64,000 nucleotides of DNA from Capillibacterium thermochitinicola (GCF_013664685.1 NZ_JAAKDE010000013.1:1-64000); one strand, 5' to 3'. Positions 17,687 to 26,927 are shown, numbered from the stretch's first letter. Numbers and translations: made by a program. Notes: a model not told the origin generated them from the sequence alone.

Positions 17687-18865
17687 TTAAATCGGAGGGG
17701 TGAACCATTTTTGGGTGAAGAGACCGACCGCGCCTAAGAGATCCGAGTCTTCCCCCAAGGTGGAGCAGTGGACCGAGATTTTCTTTTTCAGCCCGCTTAG
17801 TTCCAAGGTGGTCTGGAACTTCCGTTCAAGGCGTTCAATCAACAGCTCTTTGAAATTGGCCCAGATTCCGCTGATAATTACCATGTCTAAGTCCAGCAGT
17901 CCGCCGCAGAGGGAAATGGCGATGGACAGGATTTCGATTAGGTCCTCCAGGATTTGGCAGGCGACCGGGTCGCGGTTCAAGACTTTGGTATAAAGCTCAA
18001 GCCAGTCTTTGAGCTCTTTGCCGGTCTCACTTTGGTAACGTTTGAGGACGTCCGGAAAGTACAAATAGGTTTCAAGGCATCCTTGCTGACCGCACCGGCA
18101 AGGTTGTCCGTCCTTTTTCAAAGGGATATGCCCAATCTCCCCGGCCATCCCGCGCGGACCGGTGAGGAGTTTTCGGTTATAAATAATTCCGGCGCCAACG
18201 CCGGTACTGGTTTTTAGTAAAAGAAAATTCGCCACGTTCTTGGGATTGCCAAACCACAACTCGGCAAGGGCGGCGGCGTTGGCGTCGTTTTCCACCACAA
18301 CAGGAAAGTCCAAGTACTTCTCGAGCATCTCCGCAACGGGAACATCACGCCACCCGAGGTTAACCGACTGTAAAAGGATTCCGCGTTCACTCTCGACGAT
18401 GCCGGAGATCGCCACTCCGACGCCCAGGATGTGTTCCTTTTTCACGTTGGCGTTTTGCATGAGGTTTTGTAATTCCTGGACCAATTCGCGGATTAAGGTG
18501 TCGGGTTCGAGAGAATAGGGCGAGTAGCTGGTTTTCCGCATTAACTTTCCTTTAAGGTCGGCCAAACCCAGCGCCACTTGATCCCGGCGAATTTGGATCC
18601 CAATAATGAAGAGTTTTTCGTAACTGAGTTTTAAAAGGATCGGTTTACGACCACCGTTTGATTTACCAATGCCGTGTTCGGTAATGATGCCTTGGCTCAG
18701 GAGCTCACTGACAATACGGGTGATCGTGGCCGGGCTCATTTTGGTTACCTTTGCCAACCTGGCCCGCGAACAAGCACCTTCGCGGTAAAGGGTTTGCAAA
18801 ACGGAAACCACATTGTAGGATCGTATTAAACTTGTACTGCTTAAACCGCGTCTTTCTCTCTCCAT
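17687..18865 (-). CDS. ROK-family transcriptional repressor (NagC/XylR type)
   Basis: The protein has 392 residues. A winged helix-turn-helix occupies about residues 12-70 ('LYREGACSRARLAKVTKMS'), followed by an ASKHA sugar-kinase-like fold. It shows 'VENDANAAALAELWFG', the ROK signature and the zinc motif 'CRCGQQGCLE'. The kinase catalytic region is used for ligand sensing in such repressors. Divergent orientation to the GlcNAc transporter and same-strand position before the mutase-GH94 genes suggest it represses both when GlcNAc or GlcNAc-6-P is absent. The ligand is inferred. A GAGGGCGAG site precedes the ATG. Confidence 0.9.
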   Translation of the reverse strand: MERERRGLSSTSLIRSYNVVSVLQTLYREGACSRARLAKVTKMSPATITRIVSELLSQGIITEHGIGKSNGGRKPILLKLSYEKLFIIGIQIRRDQVALGLADLKGKLMRKTSYSPYSLEPDTLIRELVQELQNLMQNANVKKEHILGVGVAISGIVESERGILLQSVNLGWRDVPVAEMLEKYLDFPVVVENDANAAALAELWFGNPKNVANFLLLKTSTGVGAGIIYNRKLLTGPRGMAGEIGHIPLKKDGQPCRCGQQGCLETYLYFPDVLKRYQSETGKELKDWLELYTKVLNRDPVACQILEDLIEILSIAISLCGGLLDLDMVIISGIWANFKELLIERLERKFQTTLELSGLKKKISVHCSTLGEDSDLLGAVGLFTQKWFTPPI

Positions 18866-19038
18866 TGACTCGCCCTCATTATCATTTGCTTTATTACACT
18901 ATGAAATATTCATCTTTAGCTTACTATAGTTCAATACAAATTGTCAAGATACATAATCTTCCTCAACCAAAATACCAGCTTAAAGAAGGAAAAACCGCCA
19001 TACTGAACGGCGTGAAAGATAAGGATTTGACCTTGCTA

Positions 19039-19067
19039 TTGACAGGTGAAATTTAATGTGTTAAGAT
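19039..19067 (+). promoter_or_regulatory. Promoter of the GlcNAc/chitobiose transporter operon
   Basis: A perfect TTGACA (19039-19044), a 17-base spacer and TAAGAT (19062-19067). Transcription would start near 19074, giving a leader of about 300 bases. Confidence 0.8.
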
Positions 19068-19249
19068 AAAACTGTAAAAAATAGATTAACAAAAATCCAC
19101 TTTACCCCGGGTTTTTGTACCGCGAGCCCTAACAAGGTTCTTTTTTCGGGACATAATTTCAATGTGAAACAAAATTCCCGCGGTGTCCATCCTTACATAA
19201 ACGGGGTATGGCAAGACAAAAGGAGGTGGTTATCGGCTAAAAAATCAGC

Positions 19250-19311
19250 TGTTGCCGATTGGACGACAGGAAAAGCGTAATATTTTCTTTCGGCAACAAG
19301 GTTTTCCCGTC
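19250..19311 (+). promoter_or_regulatory. Interleaved pairing segments in transporter leader (possible pseudoknot)
   Basis: TGTTGCCGA (19250-19258) is fully complementary to TCGGCAACA (19290-19298). GACAGGAAAA (19265-19274) pairs with TTTTCCCGTC (19302-19311) with one A-C mismatch. The order A-B-A'-B' is that of an H-type pseudoknot. A TCGAGA-rich segment and the AAAGGAGG site follow. I do not recognise a known riboswitch class. Confidence 0.35.
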
Positions 19312-19372
19312 TCGAGAGGGCAGCAGAATGTCACAAATGAAAATTTAATATTCAAAGGAGGTTTTTTGTAGG

Positions 19373-20680
19373 ATGAGTTTTCGGAAGTCGACAATGTGGA
19401 TGGCTTTGCTTCTGTTGTTTGCGTTAGTCCCGACGCTGATTGCGGCGGAGCCGGTCACCATCCGGGTTTTGAATTACCTGGATGCCAGCAGCCCGAATGC
19501 CGCTGCCGAGGTCACGCAGATCTGGCAGCGCTTTGAGCAAGAAAATCCGGACATCCTCGTGATCAGGGAAGATCAATTTGGCGAGCCTTTCCACCAAAAA
19601 ACCGAAGCCTACGCCGCGGCCGGCAAACTCCCCGAAGTGCTCTATGTCTGGCCTGGCGGGCGTTCGGCTACCCTCCATCAGAAAGGCCTGCTGAAAGATA
19701 TCACCCGGCTGTTAGGGGATGAGCGGAATGAGTTTAGCGAGGCTGCCCTGCAACCCCAGGCGGGTGGGTATCTCGCAATGGTGCCGATTGGGCTGACCGC
19801 TACCCATGTTATGTTCGTAAACACGGCCCTGTTGAAAGAACTTGGCCTTGAAATGCCGAAGACCTATGCCGACCTCAAGGCGATGGTTGAACCGTTAAAG
19901 AAGGCCGGCAAAGATTGCATCATCGTCGGTGCCCAGGATGACTGGGTAATGCAGTCTGTTCTGTACAGCATGATCTTCGGCCGTATGGTCGGCGACGAAA
20001 AACTGCTTGCCTTCCTCGATGGTAAAGCCAAATTTACCGATAAAGAATTCGTTGATTCGCTGCGGTTCTACGAACAACTCTTCAAAGACGGTGTGATCAA
20101 CCGGAACGCCATGCAGACACCGTACGGTGAAGCGCCGGCCTTGTTTGCCGCCGGGAAGGCGCCGTTCATGATCGACGGTGACTGGAGAACCGGTGCTTTC
20201 ATTACCGACCAGTCGACCGGGGTTGCCCTCATCCCGCCGGAAAAACAGAAGGATATCGTGTTGACGGTGTTCCCGCAGATTCCGGGCGAGGTCAACAAGG
20301 GGACCACTTCGATCGTTCCGGCAACCGGTTTTGCCATCAGCTCGCATGTGAAAGACAATTCTCCTGAGGAAAAAGCCGCCTGGCGCCTGATCTCCTGGCT
20401 GAACTCGGCCGAGGTGCAAAGGATCCGGTTAGAATCCGGCGCGGCCTTCCCCTCCCGGAAAGGCGTCACCAGTGACAAACTTGAGCCCATCGCCCAAGAA
20501 AGAGCGGAGTTCTACGGCAAAGTTACCGGCACCTATGTCTTGGACGACAAGCTTCCGCCGGAAATCTTCACCAAGATCAACATCGGTTTGCAAGAGATCG
20601 GTCTCGGCTTAGCTACTCCGGTTGAGGTAGCCCGGAGCGTCCAAGCCGCCTATGAAGAGTGGGCGAAGAGCAATAAGTAA
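19373..20680 (+). CDS. Extracellular sugar-binding protein of an ABC transporter (family 1)
   Basis: This 435-residue secreted protein captures a sugar for the adjacent permeases. It starts with a signal peptide (charged start, hydrophobic core about residues 9-23, cleavage after 'LIAA'). No lipobox cysteine is visible, so it is not an obvious lipoprotein. The rest shows solute-binding family 1 features: 'FEQENPDILVI', 'LPEVLYVWPG', 'FAAGKAPFMIDGDWRTG'. The locus suggests chitobiose or GlcNAc as ligand. AAAGGAGG lies 11 bases before the ATG, slightly farther than usual. A GC-rich hairpin follows the gene. Confidence 0.88.
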   Translation: MSFRKSTMWMALLLLFALVPTLIAAEPVTIRVLNYLDASSPNAAAEVTQIWQRFEQENPDILVIREDQFGEPFHQKTEAYAAAGKLPEVLYVWPGGRSATLHQKGLLKDITRLLGDERNEFSEAALQPQAGGYLAMVPIGLTATHVMFVNTALLKELGLEMPKTYADLKAMVEPLKKAGKDCIIVGAQDDWVMQSVLYSMIFGRMVGDEKLLAFLDGKAKFTDKEFVDSLRFYEQLFKDGVINRNAMQTPYGEAPALFAAGKAPFMIDGDWRTGAFITDQSTGVALIPPEKQKDIVLTVFPQIPGEVNKGTTSIVPATGFAISSHVKDNSPEEKAAWRLISWLNSAEVQRIRLESGAAFPSRKGVTSDKLEPIAQERAEFYGKVTGTYVLDDKLPPEIFTKINIGLQEIGLGLATPVEVARSVQAAYEEWAKSNK

Positions 20681-20701
20681 ACCTTAACGGAACATACTTG
20701 T

Positions 20702-20738
20702 AACCTTGCGGGCACGTTTCGGCGTGCCCCGCAAGGTT
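20702..20738 (+). terminator. GC-rich hairpin between binding-protein and permease genes
   Basis: Arms AACCTTGCGGGCACG (20702-20716) and CGTGCCCCGCAAGGTT (20723-20738) pair with one bulge around a TTTCGG loop. Only TTTC follows. It may attenuate or protect the mRNA so that binding protein is made in excess over permeases. Confidence 0.6.
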
Positions 20739-20843
20739 TCTCCCCGTCCTGTCATGAAAAACCTTCGTGTGGATCGGCCGGTTAGACGCGCGAAGATGCA
20801 CCAGTAAATACCCCTGGCCACTTTATTTTGGGAGGTAGTATAG

Positions 20844-21755
20844 ATGAAAACACGCCGTATCTTTTCTGAAGAACGCCGCGCCTACCTTCTTATGGTTTTG
20901 CCCGCAGTCCTTATTTACATTGCCGTGGTTGCCTTTCCAATGGTCTTTTCACTCTGGATCAGCGTGAGTGATTATTCCGGGGGTCAAATTTTTGGTGGTA
21001 CGACACCAGTCAAATTTGCCGGTTTTTCGAACTACGTCCGGATGTGGAATGACCGCTATTTTTGGATCTCTTTAACGAATAACGTGTATATTGTCTTGAT
21101 CTCAATTTTTGGCCAGATTCCGCTTGGCTTTATTCTGGCCTATGCCCTGCACCGTAATATGATCCGAGGGAAAGGATTTTTCCAAACCGTTATTTACTTG
21201 CCATGCGTTATTTCATCGGTTATCGTCGGTATCCTTTGGCAGACCATTTTTTCGCCCTACGGGCCGATTACCGAGATCATGCGTTTCTTTAAACCGGACT
21301 GGCAAAACACCCTGATGGTAAATCCGCGGACGGCAATCGTTCCTGTGCTTTTAGTAATGCTTTGGTATTACACCGGAACCTATTTTATCATTTTCCTTGC
21401 CAACCTGCAAAAAATTGATAAAGAAATAATTGAAGCGGCGAAGATTGATGGAGCCACGGAATGGCAAAGCCTGCGCCATGTGATTCTTCCGGCCTTGTCC
21501 GGGGTCATTGTCACCTCGTCAATTCTGGCGATCTCCGGTTCACTGAAGAGTTTTGATTTAATCTTTGCCATGACCCAAGGTAACCCGGCGCGGCGCACAT
21601 CGGTTTTAGCGCTTTACATGTATGATACCGCATTCCGGGGCGCGCCCAATTATCCGCGGGCGAATGCTGTTTCCACCTTTATGATGGCCTTTAGTTTCCT
21701 TCTGATCATCATTACTAAACTTGTGGAGAAGAGATTTGGGGGGAAAGAAGAATGA
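20844..21755 (+). CDS. ABC sugar permease (MalF-like)
   Basis: The 303-residue integral membrane subunit has about six hydrophobic helices. The cytoplasmic EAA loop is 'EAAKIDGATEWQSLRHVILP' (about residues 200-219), which docks onto an ATPase. A GGGAGG site precedes the ATG. It overlaps the next permease by four bases (ATGA). No ATP-binding subunit is encoded in the cluster. Confidence 0.92.
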   Translation: MKTRRIFSEERRAYLLMVLPAVLIYIAVVAFPMVFSLWISVSDYSGGQIFGGTTPVKFAGFSNYVRMWNDRYFWISLTNNVYIVLISIFGQIPLGFILAYALHRNMIRGKGFFQTVIYLPCVISSVIVGILWQTIFSPYGPITEIMRFFKPDWQNTLMVNPRTAIVPVLLVMLWYYTGTYFIIFLANLQKIDKEIIEAAKIDGATEWQSLRHVILPALSGVIVTSSILAISGSLKSFDLIFAMTQGNPARRTSVLALYMYDTAFRGAPNYPRANAVSTFMMAFSFLLIIITKLVEKRFGGKEE

Positions 21756-22663
21756 AGAATATTCCGCTGACGATTGAGGACCCAATGCGTAAGAAGCCAA
21801 GAATGAAAAAAAATGGCTATCGCAACTCGCTACAAGAAGAAACCGGCTTGATTTCCCGTCTCTTCTTTCGCCTGATCCTTTTCCTTTTTGCGGTATTGTC
21901 CATCGCACCGTTGGTCTGGGTCACCCTAAGCTCCTTCAAGACGACGCAGGAGTTTCAGATGAACCGGTTGTGGCTGCCCGCCAGGTGGTTTTTCAAAAAC
22001 TATCCCATGGCGTGGGAGATTGGCAACATGGGGACCTTGATTGTCAACAGCGTAATTTACACTACGGTTTCCACCCTTGCGGTCATTGTCCTGTCGGTGG
22101 CGGCCGCTTTTGCCTTTGCCAAGATTAAATCGAAAGCCACACCCATTTTATATGGCAGTTTTGTCATTGGGATTTTGCTGACGATCCAATCGATTATGGT
22201 GCCTTTGTTTTTAATGGCCAACACGGTACATTTGCTTGATACCCGTTTAGGTGTTTTGATTCCCTATACCGGTCTGGGCCTTCCCATCGGGATTTATCTG
22301 TGTACGGAATTTATTAAAGGCATTCATGATTCGATTATCGAATCGGCACGGATCGACGGGGCCGGTTATTTCCAGATCTTGGCAAGGATTGTTTTCCCCA
22401 TGTCGAAACCGGTCATTTCAACCCTGGCGATCTTGAATGTCTTAAGTGTTTGGAATGAATTTATGATGATCAATATTCTTGTCTCCCGCGAAGCCCTTAA
22501 ATCGTTACCGGTGGGGATTATGAAGTTTTCCAGTGCTTTATCGTCGGACTATGGAAAACAGTTCGCGGCCTTAGTAATCGGTTTGCTTCCCTTGCTCCTC
22601 TTCTATCTGGCGTTCCGGAATAAGATCACCGAAGGTGTATCGGCGGGTGCCGTTAAAGGATGA
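21752..22663 (+). CDS. ABC sugar permease (MalG-like)
   Basis: This is the second permease, 303 residues, with about six helices after a basic N-terminal tail of some 45 residues. The EAA loop is 'ESARIDGAGYFQILARIVFP'. The ATGA overlap with the first permease implies coupled translation. The cytoplasmic tail (residues 1-35) is longer than in many MalG-like proteins; an internal ATG (21785) is an alternative start. Confidence 0.9.
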   Translation: MKNIPLTIEDPMRKKPRMKKNGYRNSLQEETGLISRLFFRLILFLFAVLSIAPLVWVTLSSFKTTQEFQMNRLWLPARWFFKNYPMAWEIGNMGTLIVNSVIYTTVSTLAVIVLSVAAAFAFAKIKSKATPILYGSFVIGILLTIQSIMVPLFLMANTVHLLDTRLGVLIPYTGLGLPIGIYLCTEFIKGIHDSIIESARIDGAGYFQILARIVFPMSKPVISTLAILNVLSVWNEFMMINILVSREALKSLPVGIMKFSSALSSDYGKQFAALVIGLLPLLLFYLAFRNKITEGVSAGAVKG

Positions 22664-22775
22664 GGTTTTTGTTTGGCTGCGAAAAATCTTTACTGTGAAG
22701 CAGGAGTTTGCAATAAACTATAGAAGAACATCAATTTGTTTGGCATTATTGGCATAAAAGGGGACACGGGCAACA

Positions 22776-23504
22776 ATGCGGATTATAATTGGAAAAGACT
22801 ATGCGGAAATCAGCAAAAAGGCGGCATTAATCGTTGCTGCTCAAGTAGTATTGAAACCTGACTGTGTTTTGGGTTTGGCGACGGGTAGTACGCCCTTGGG
22901 GCTGTACCGTGAACTGATCGCCATGTACGAACGGGGAGAAGTTGATTTTTCCAAGGTAACCACCTTTAATTTGGATGAGTATTATCCGATCATGCCGGAT
23001 CATCCCCAAAGTTACCACTACTTTATGTACCAGAACTTGTTCAACCATATTAATATTGATCCGAACAGGATTCATCTCCCAAACGGAATGGCCGATCCGG
23101 TTGAAGAAGAATGCAACAATTACGAACGGCTGATTGCGGAGGCGGGCGGGATCGATCTCCAGGTGTTGGGGATCGGCGTCAATGGGCATATCGGGTTTAA
23201 TGAACCGAATCCGGGCCTTAGTTCCCGCACGCATTTGGTGGATTTAAAGCAAGAAACCATCAAGGCCAACAGCCGCTTTTTCCAGTCGGAGGCCGAGGTA
23301 CCCCGGCAGGCGTTGACCATGGGGATGGGGACGATTTTAAAAGCCCGCCGGATTATCTTGTTGGCCAGCGGGAATAGTAAGGCGGAAGCCATCAAAAAGA
23401 CCGTGCAGGGAATGGTGACGACCGAGTGTCCTTCCTCTTTCCTTCAAACCCATCCGGATGTCACCTTGCTCCTGGACCAAGAGGCTGCCGCGTTATTAGA
23501 CTAG
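22776..23504 (+). CDS. nagB: Glucosamine-6-phosphate deaminase
   Basis: NagB converts glucosamine-6-P to fructose-6-P and ammonia. The 242-residue length fits the short Bacillota form. Motifs include '[13 protein letters not shown]' (phosphate loop), 'TFNLDEYY' with the catalytic Asp near residue 69, '[11 protein letters not shown]' and '[10 protein letters not shown]'. It lies 112 bases after the permeases and probably shares their transcript. The Shine-Dalgarno site is weak (AGGGGACACGGG). The partner deacetylase nagA is not in the window. Confidence 0.95.
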   Translation: MRIIIGKDYAEISKKAALIVAAQVVLKPDCVLGLATGSTPLGLYRELIAMYERGEVDFSKVTTFNLDEYYPIMPDHPQSYHYFMYQNLFNHINIDPNRIHLPNGMADPVEEECNNYERLIAEAGGIDLQVLGIGVNGHIGFNEPNPGLSSRTHLVDLKQETIKANSRFFQSEAEVPRQALTMGMGTILKARRIILLASGNSKAEAIKKTVQGMVTTECPSSFLQTHPDVTLLLDQEAAALLD

Positions 23505-23594
23505 GAGGGGGATTTCAACCCTATAGCCAAATTCTATCTTATTTTTAAAATAGTCAAGTGTAACGAGGGCGAAGCGAAATTTGGCGCAAACCGA

Positions 23595-23622
23595 TTGCGT
23601 TTGCTGCGATTTGATATATAAT
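23595..23622 (+). promoter_or_regulatory. Promoter with overlapping dyad before the glycosyltransferase
   Basis: TTGCGT (23595-23600) and a perfect TATAAT (23617-23622) are 16 bases apart. GCAAAC (23586-23591) and GTTTGC (23599-23604) form an inverted repeat across the -35 box, a possible repressor site. A T8 run follows at about 23659-23666 in the leader after a weak hairpin. Confidence 0.55.
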
Positions 23623-23791
23623 TATGTTCAAGAGTGAAGCTTCTTCTCGACGCTTGGCTTTTTTTTATGGGTGGGGGGGTTGCCGTGGTGCGCGCCTCTA
23701 CCCGGCCGGGCAATTGCGGGCCGAGGTAATATACCCGTGCGTGACCAGTAACGAATGACGAATCGTATTTTCTAGATTTGGGGGTGTTTAC

Positions 23792-24997
23792 ATGGAGCAG
23801 CAGATGGTCATTGGGCAGTTTAACGACTCCTACCCTCCGGTGATGGACGGAGTCGCTAATGTGACCAAGAATTACGCCTACTGGTTACACAAAAAATACG
23901 GCCAATGTTATGTCGTAACCCCAGCGTTTCCTGGTTATCGTGACCAAGATCCTTTCCCGGTGATTCGCTATTCCTCTTTACCGCTGGTCTTCCGCCCGCC
24001 ATACCGGCTGGGCTGTCCCCAGATCGATCTTAAAGTGCAACGGCGCTTGAAGGAGATCCCCTTCGACCTGATCCATACCCATTCGCCGTTCTCTTCGGGA
24101 CAGCTGGCCCTAAAGATTGCCCGGCAAAAGGGAATTCCACTGGTGGCGACCTTTCATTCCAAGTTCTATGATGATTTTAAAGCGGTGGTCAAAGCAGAAA
24201 ACCTCGCCTGGTTCGGGGTAAAACAAGTAATCAAGTTTTTTTCCCAAGTTGACGCCGTCTGGACGGTGAACGAGGGAACCGCAAAAACGTTGCGGGAGTA
24301 TGGATACCGGGGACGGGTCGATATTGTCCACAATGGGACCGAGTTTGAACCTCCGGCGGACCGGGAGGCGCGCCGGGAGGCCATCAATCAGCAGCTTGGC
24401 CTTGTCCCGACGGAACCGGTCTTTCTCTTTGTCGGGCAGCATATTTGGCAAAAAAACGTGCGGATGATTATCCAAGCGTTACAGTTATTGCACCAACGGG
24501 GGGTTGCCTTCCGGATGATCTTTGCCGGGACGGGATATGCCGAAGCGGAGATGAAAGAGCTGGTCGAGGAGGTTGGCCTGGCGGAAAAGGTTAATTTTCT
24601 GGGGTGTGTCCTGGACCGCGACCGGTTGAAATCCCTTTATGCCCGGGCCGATCTGCTTTTGTTCCCTTCGGTGTACGACAATGCTCCGATTGTGATCCGG
24701 GAGGCGGCGGCGGCGAAGTGTCCGGCCGTGGTGGTGGCCGGTTCGAACAGCGCGGAAGGAATCATTGATAATGTGAACGGTTTTCTCACGGAGAATGATC
24801 CGGAAAGTCTGGCCCAGCGGATCCAGGACATTATCCGCGACCCGGAGCGGTTAGTCAAGGTGGGCGAGGAAGCCCAACGTACGATTTACCGGCACTGGGA
24901 ACAGATTATTGACGAGGTGGCGGCGCGCTATGGGGAGTTGATTCAGGAATTTAAGAAGAAAACAACTACCTTTGGTCCTGTCCCTGTGGTAAAATAA
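23792..24997 (+). CDS. GT4-family glycosyltransferase
   Basis: The 401-residue GT-B fold enzyme transfers a sugar from a nucleotide donor. The N-terminal acceptor domain shows 'NDSYPPVMDGVANVTKNYA' and 'LIHTHSPFSSGQLA'. The C-terminal donor domain shows 'FLFVGQHIWQKNV' and the EX7E-type 'APIVIREAAAAKCPAVV'. There is no transmembrane segment. Relatives act on lipids such as diacylglycerol or on inositol phosphates; the acceptor is unknown. Its start is preceded by TTTGGGGGTG. Confidence 0.88.
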   Translation: MEQQMVIGQFNDSYPPVMDGVANVTKNYAYWLHKKYGQCYVVTPAFPGYRDQDPFPVIRYSSLPLVFRPPYRLGCPQIDLKVQRRLKEIPFDLIHTHSPFSSGQLALKIARQKGIPLVATFHSKFYDDFKAVVKAENLAWFGVKQVIKFFSQVDAVWTVNEGTAKTLREYGYRGRVDIVHNGTEFEPPADREARREAINQQLGLVPTEPVFLFVGQHIWQKNVRMIIQALQLLHQRGVAFRMIFAGTGYAEAEMKELVEEVGLAEKVNFLGCVLDRDRLKSLYARADLLLFPSVYDNAPIVIREAAAAKCPAVVVAGSNSAEGIIDNVNGFLTENDPESLAQRIQDIIRDPERLVKVGEEAQRTIYRHWEQIIDEVAARYGELIQEFKKKTTTFGPVPVVK

Positions 24998-25021
24998 AAT
25001 TAAGAAAAAGGAAAGGCGGTT

Positions 25022-25381
25022 ATGGGGGTGCCGGCGGAAAGATATGTTGCGGTGGTCGGGTTTGGTCAATTTTACGGCCGGAAGATTTTTAAACCGGATC
25101 AGATCGTAAAACTGGTCAAAGAACCCGAGAATGCTTATGATGATGAAGCAATCCGGGTTGAGCTGGAGCCGGTTGGCCAAGTCGGTTATGTGGCCAACAG
25201 TACGGCGACCGTCCCCCGGGGCTGCCATAGTGCCGGTCGGATCTATGATACTTTTGATGAGCACTGCTATGGGATTGTCCGGTTCGTGACGAAAGAAGCC
25301 GTTATTGTGGAATTGCTGGATAAAATCAGGATGCAGATTGTTTTGTTGGAGACCAGCATCATAAATCAAGCCAATGGATAA
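25022..25381 (+). CDS. HIRAN-domain protein
   Basis: The 119-residue product is essentially one HIRAN domain. It shows 'VVGFGQFYGRKIFKPDQIV', 'LVKEPENAYDDEAIRVEL', 'GQVGYVANSTATVPRG' and 'SAGRIYD'. HIRAN domains bind 3' DNA ends and damaged DNA in helicases such as HLTF; stand-alone bacterial forms have no assigned role. It follows the glycosyltransferase by 24 bases and precedes a terminator, so it is probably co-transcribed. Confidence 0.82.
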   Translation: MGVPAERYVAVVGFGQFYGRKIFKPDQIVKLVKEPENAYDDEAIRVELEPVGQVGYVANSTATVPRGCHSAGRIYDTFDEHCYGIVRFVTKEAVIVELLDKIRMQIVLLETSIINQANG

Positions 25382-25452
25382 TTGCCTGCGCCAGTGAATG
25401 GCACCCAGCGTTACCGGTGGCCTTGACGCCAACTGTTAATCACTCCTCTGTG

Positions 25453-25479
25453 GCCAGCTTTAATGCTGGCCCTTCTTTT
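25453..25479 (+). terminator. Terminator after the HIRAN gene
   Basis: GCCAGC (25453-25458) and GCTGGC (25465-25470) pair around a 6-base loop and are followed by CCTTCTTTT. Confidence 0.7.
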
Positions 25480-25671
25480 ATCACCTGAATTATGGGGACC
25501 CCTTAACACCGGCGGCCAAATCGGCTCAAGAACAAGCTCCGGTTAATAACTGAGAGGAGCGGAGAAAAGAGGATTTACGGTCTCCGTTTCGAATATTTTT
25601 AAGAGGTTTACTTAGTACTTTTATTAATGAATAAGAAAAGAACGACAGAAACGTTTATTGGAGGGTAGCTT

Positions 25672-26895
25672 GTGAATAAATTAACAGGTAATGCGAAAAC
25701 CATTAAAATAATCAACCGCTCCCTGATTTTGCAAGCCATCCGGAAACACGGGCCGGTTACCCGGACCGACTTGGTTAAATTGACGAAATTGACCTCCGGA
25801 ACCATCTCAAATTTAACGGCGGAACTACTGAAAGCCAATATAATCAAAGAAGTGGGGACCGGAAAATCCATTGGCGGGCGTCGTCCCCTTTATCTTGCGA
25901 TTAATTCCAATGCCTGGCACGTGGTGGGGGTTAATATCGGGAACACCAAAGTGGTATCGGTGGTTACTGATTTGGAAGCCAAAGTGGCTTGCCGGGTTGA
26001 TGGTAAATTAAACAGGGCATGGGATGCCGAGCAACAGGTGGCGGAGGTTTGCCGCTTGATCGAAAAGGCCATTGCCGAATCGGGCCTTCCCCGCCATTCT
26101 TTCCTCGGCATTGGCGTCGGCGTACCGGGATTTGTCAATACGAAAGCTGGAAAAGCTGTCTTTTCCCCAAATCTTGGGTGGAAAGATCTCCCGGTCAGAG
26201 AGTTAATCCAAGCCCGGGTTGGGCTTCCCGTTTTGCTTGAAAATTCCGTTCGCCTGGGTACCCTCGGGGAGAAATGGTGGGGGAAAGGCCAGGGAAAAGA
26301 AAACGTGATTACGATGTATATCGGGACCGGGGTGGGCGCCGGCTTAATCTTAGGTGACAAACTGTACCGGGGAACCGATGAAGCCGCCGGGGAAATTGGC
26401 CACATTATGGTCGCCGATACGGGGCAACGTTGTAGTTGCGGGAAGTATGGATGTTTGGAAGCGGTGGCTTCCGGTCCGGCCATCGTCCGCCATGCCAGCC
26501 GGTTGATTCAGCAAGGAGTCAGCACCAAACTGATCGATATGTGCCAAGGAGACTTAAATGCAATCACCGGGGAAATGATCGACCAGGCCGCCTGGGAAGG
26601 GGATGAAGTTGCCCGGGAAGTTCTGACCCAAGCCGGCCGTTATCTTGGACAAGGAATTGCGATTTTAGCTACTTTGTTTAATCCCGATATTATCATTCTT
26701 AATGGCGGGGTCAGCAATGCCCATCCCATTCTGTTGCCGGTGATTAGAGAAGTAACCGAAAAGCAACTTTTGGTCCCGGTCAAGGTTGAAGTCTCCGAGT
26801 TGGGAGATATGGCAGGACCTTTAGGCGGGGCGGCCTTAGTGATTGAAGGTTTATTTACCATTTCGGGCATCGAGTGGGTCACGCCCATTAGCTAA
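25672..26895 (+). CDS. ROK-family transcriptional regulator of the second sugar locus
   Basis: The protein has 407 residues. A winged helix (about residues 10-70, 'RKHGPVTRTDLVKLTKLTS') precedes an ASKHA fold with 'GIGVGVPGFVNTKAGKAVF', 'MYIGTGVGAGLILGDKLY' and the zinc motif 'CSCGKYGCLEAV'. The start is GTG 25672 with GGAGGG upstream. It precedes the binding-protein/permease/hydrolase genes on the same strand by 279 bases and probably controls them. It is a paralogue of the ROK protein at 17687-18865. The ligand is unknown. Confidence 0.9.
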   Translation: MNKLTGNAKTIKIINRSLILQAIRKHGPVTRTDLVKLTKLTSGTISNLTAELLKANIIKEVGTGKSIGGRRPLYLAINSNAWHVVGVNIGNTKVVSVVTDLEAKVACRVDGKLNRAWDAEQQVAEVCRLIEKAIAESGLPRHSFLGIGVGVPGFVNTKAGKAVFSPNLGWKDLPVRELIQARVGLPVLLENSVRLGTLGEKWWGKGQGKENVITMYIGTGVGAGLILGDKLYRGTDEAAGEIGHIMVADTGQRCSCGKYGCLEAVASGPAIVRHASRLIQQGVSTKLIDMCQGDLNAITGEMIDQAAWEGDEVAREVLTQAGRYLGQGIAILATLFNPDIIILNGGVSNAHPILLPVIREVTEKQLLVPVKVEVSELGDMAGPLGGAALVIEGLFTISGIEWVTPIS

Positions 26896-26909
26896 AAATT
26901 TTTTAAAAA

Positions 26910-26927
26910 CTTAATTTAATAATTAAG
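26910..26927. promoter_or_regulatory. Perfect AT-rich palindrome, candidate ROK operator
   Basis: CTTAATT (26910-26916), TAAT, AATTAAG (26921-26927). Related AT-rich half-sites (TTAATAGTTAAATTAAT, near 27031-27048) lie closer to the binding-protein gene. No clear -35/-10 pair is visible in this 279-base gap. Confidence 0.35.

Larger units (their letters stand above)
18866..19372. other. Divergent regulatory region between ROK repressor and sugar transporter
   Basis: This 507-base gap holds a clear plus-strand promoter at 19039-19067 and a long leader of about 300 bases with pairing segments (listed separately). On the minus strand TTGACA (plus 18945-18950 region) and AT-rich sequence lie upstream of the ROK gene, but I cannot fix a -10. 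No convincing coding frame is seen; a short frame at 18751-19056 is an antisense shadow. Confidence 0.5.
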
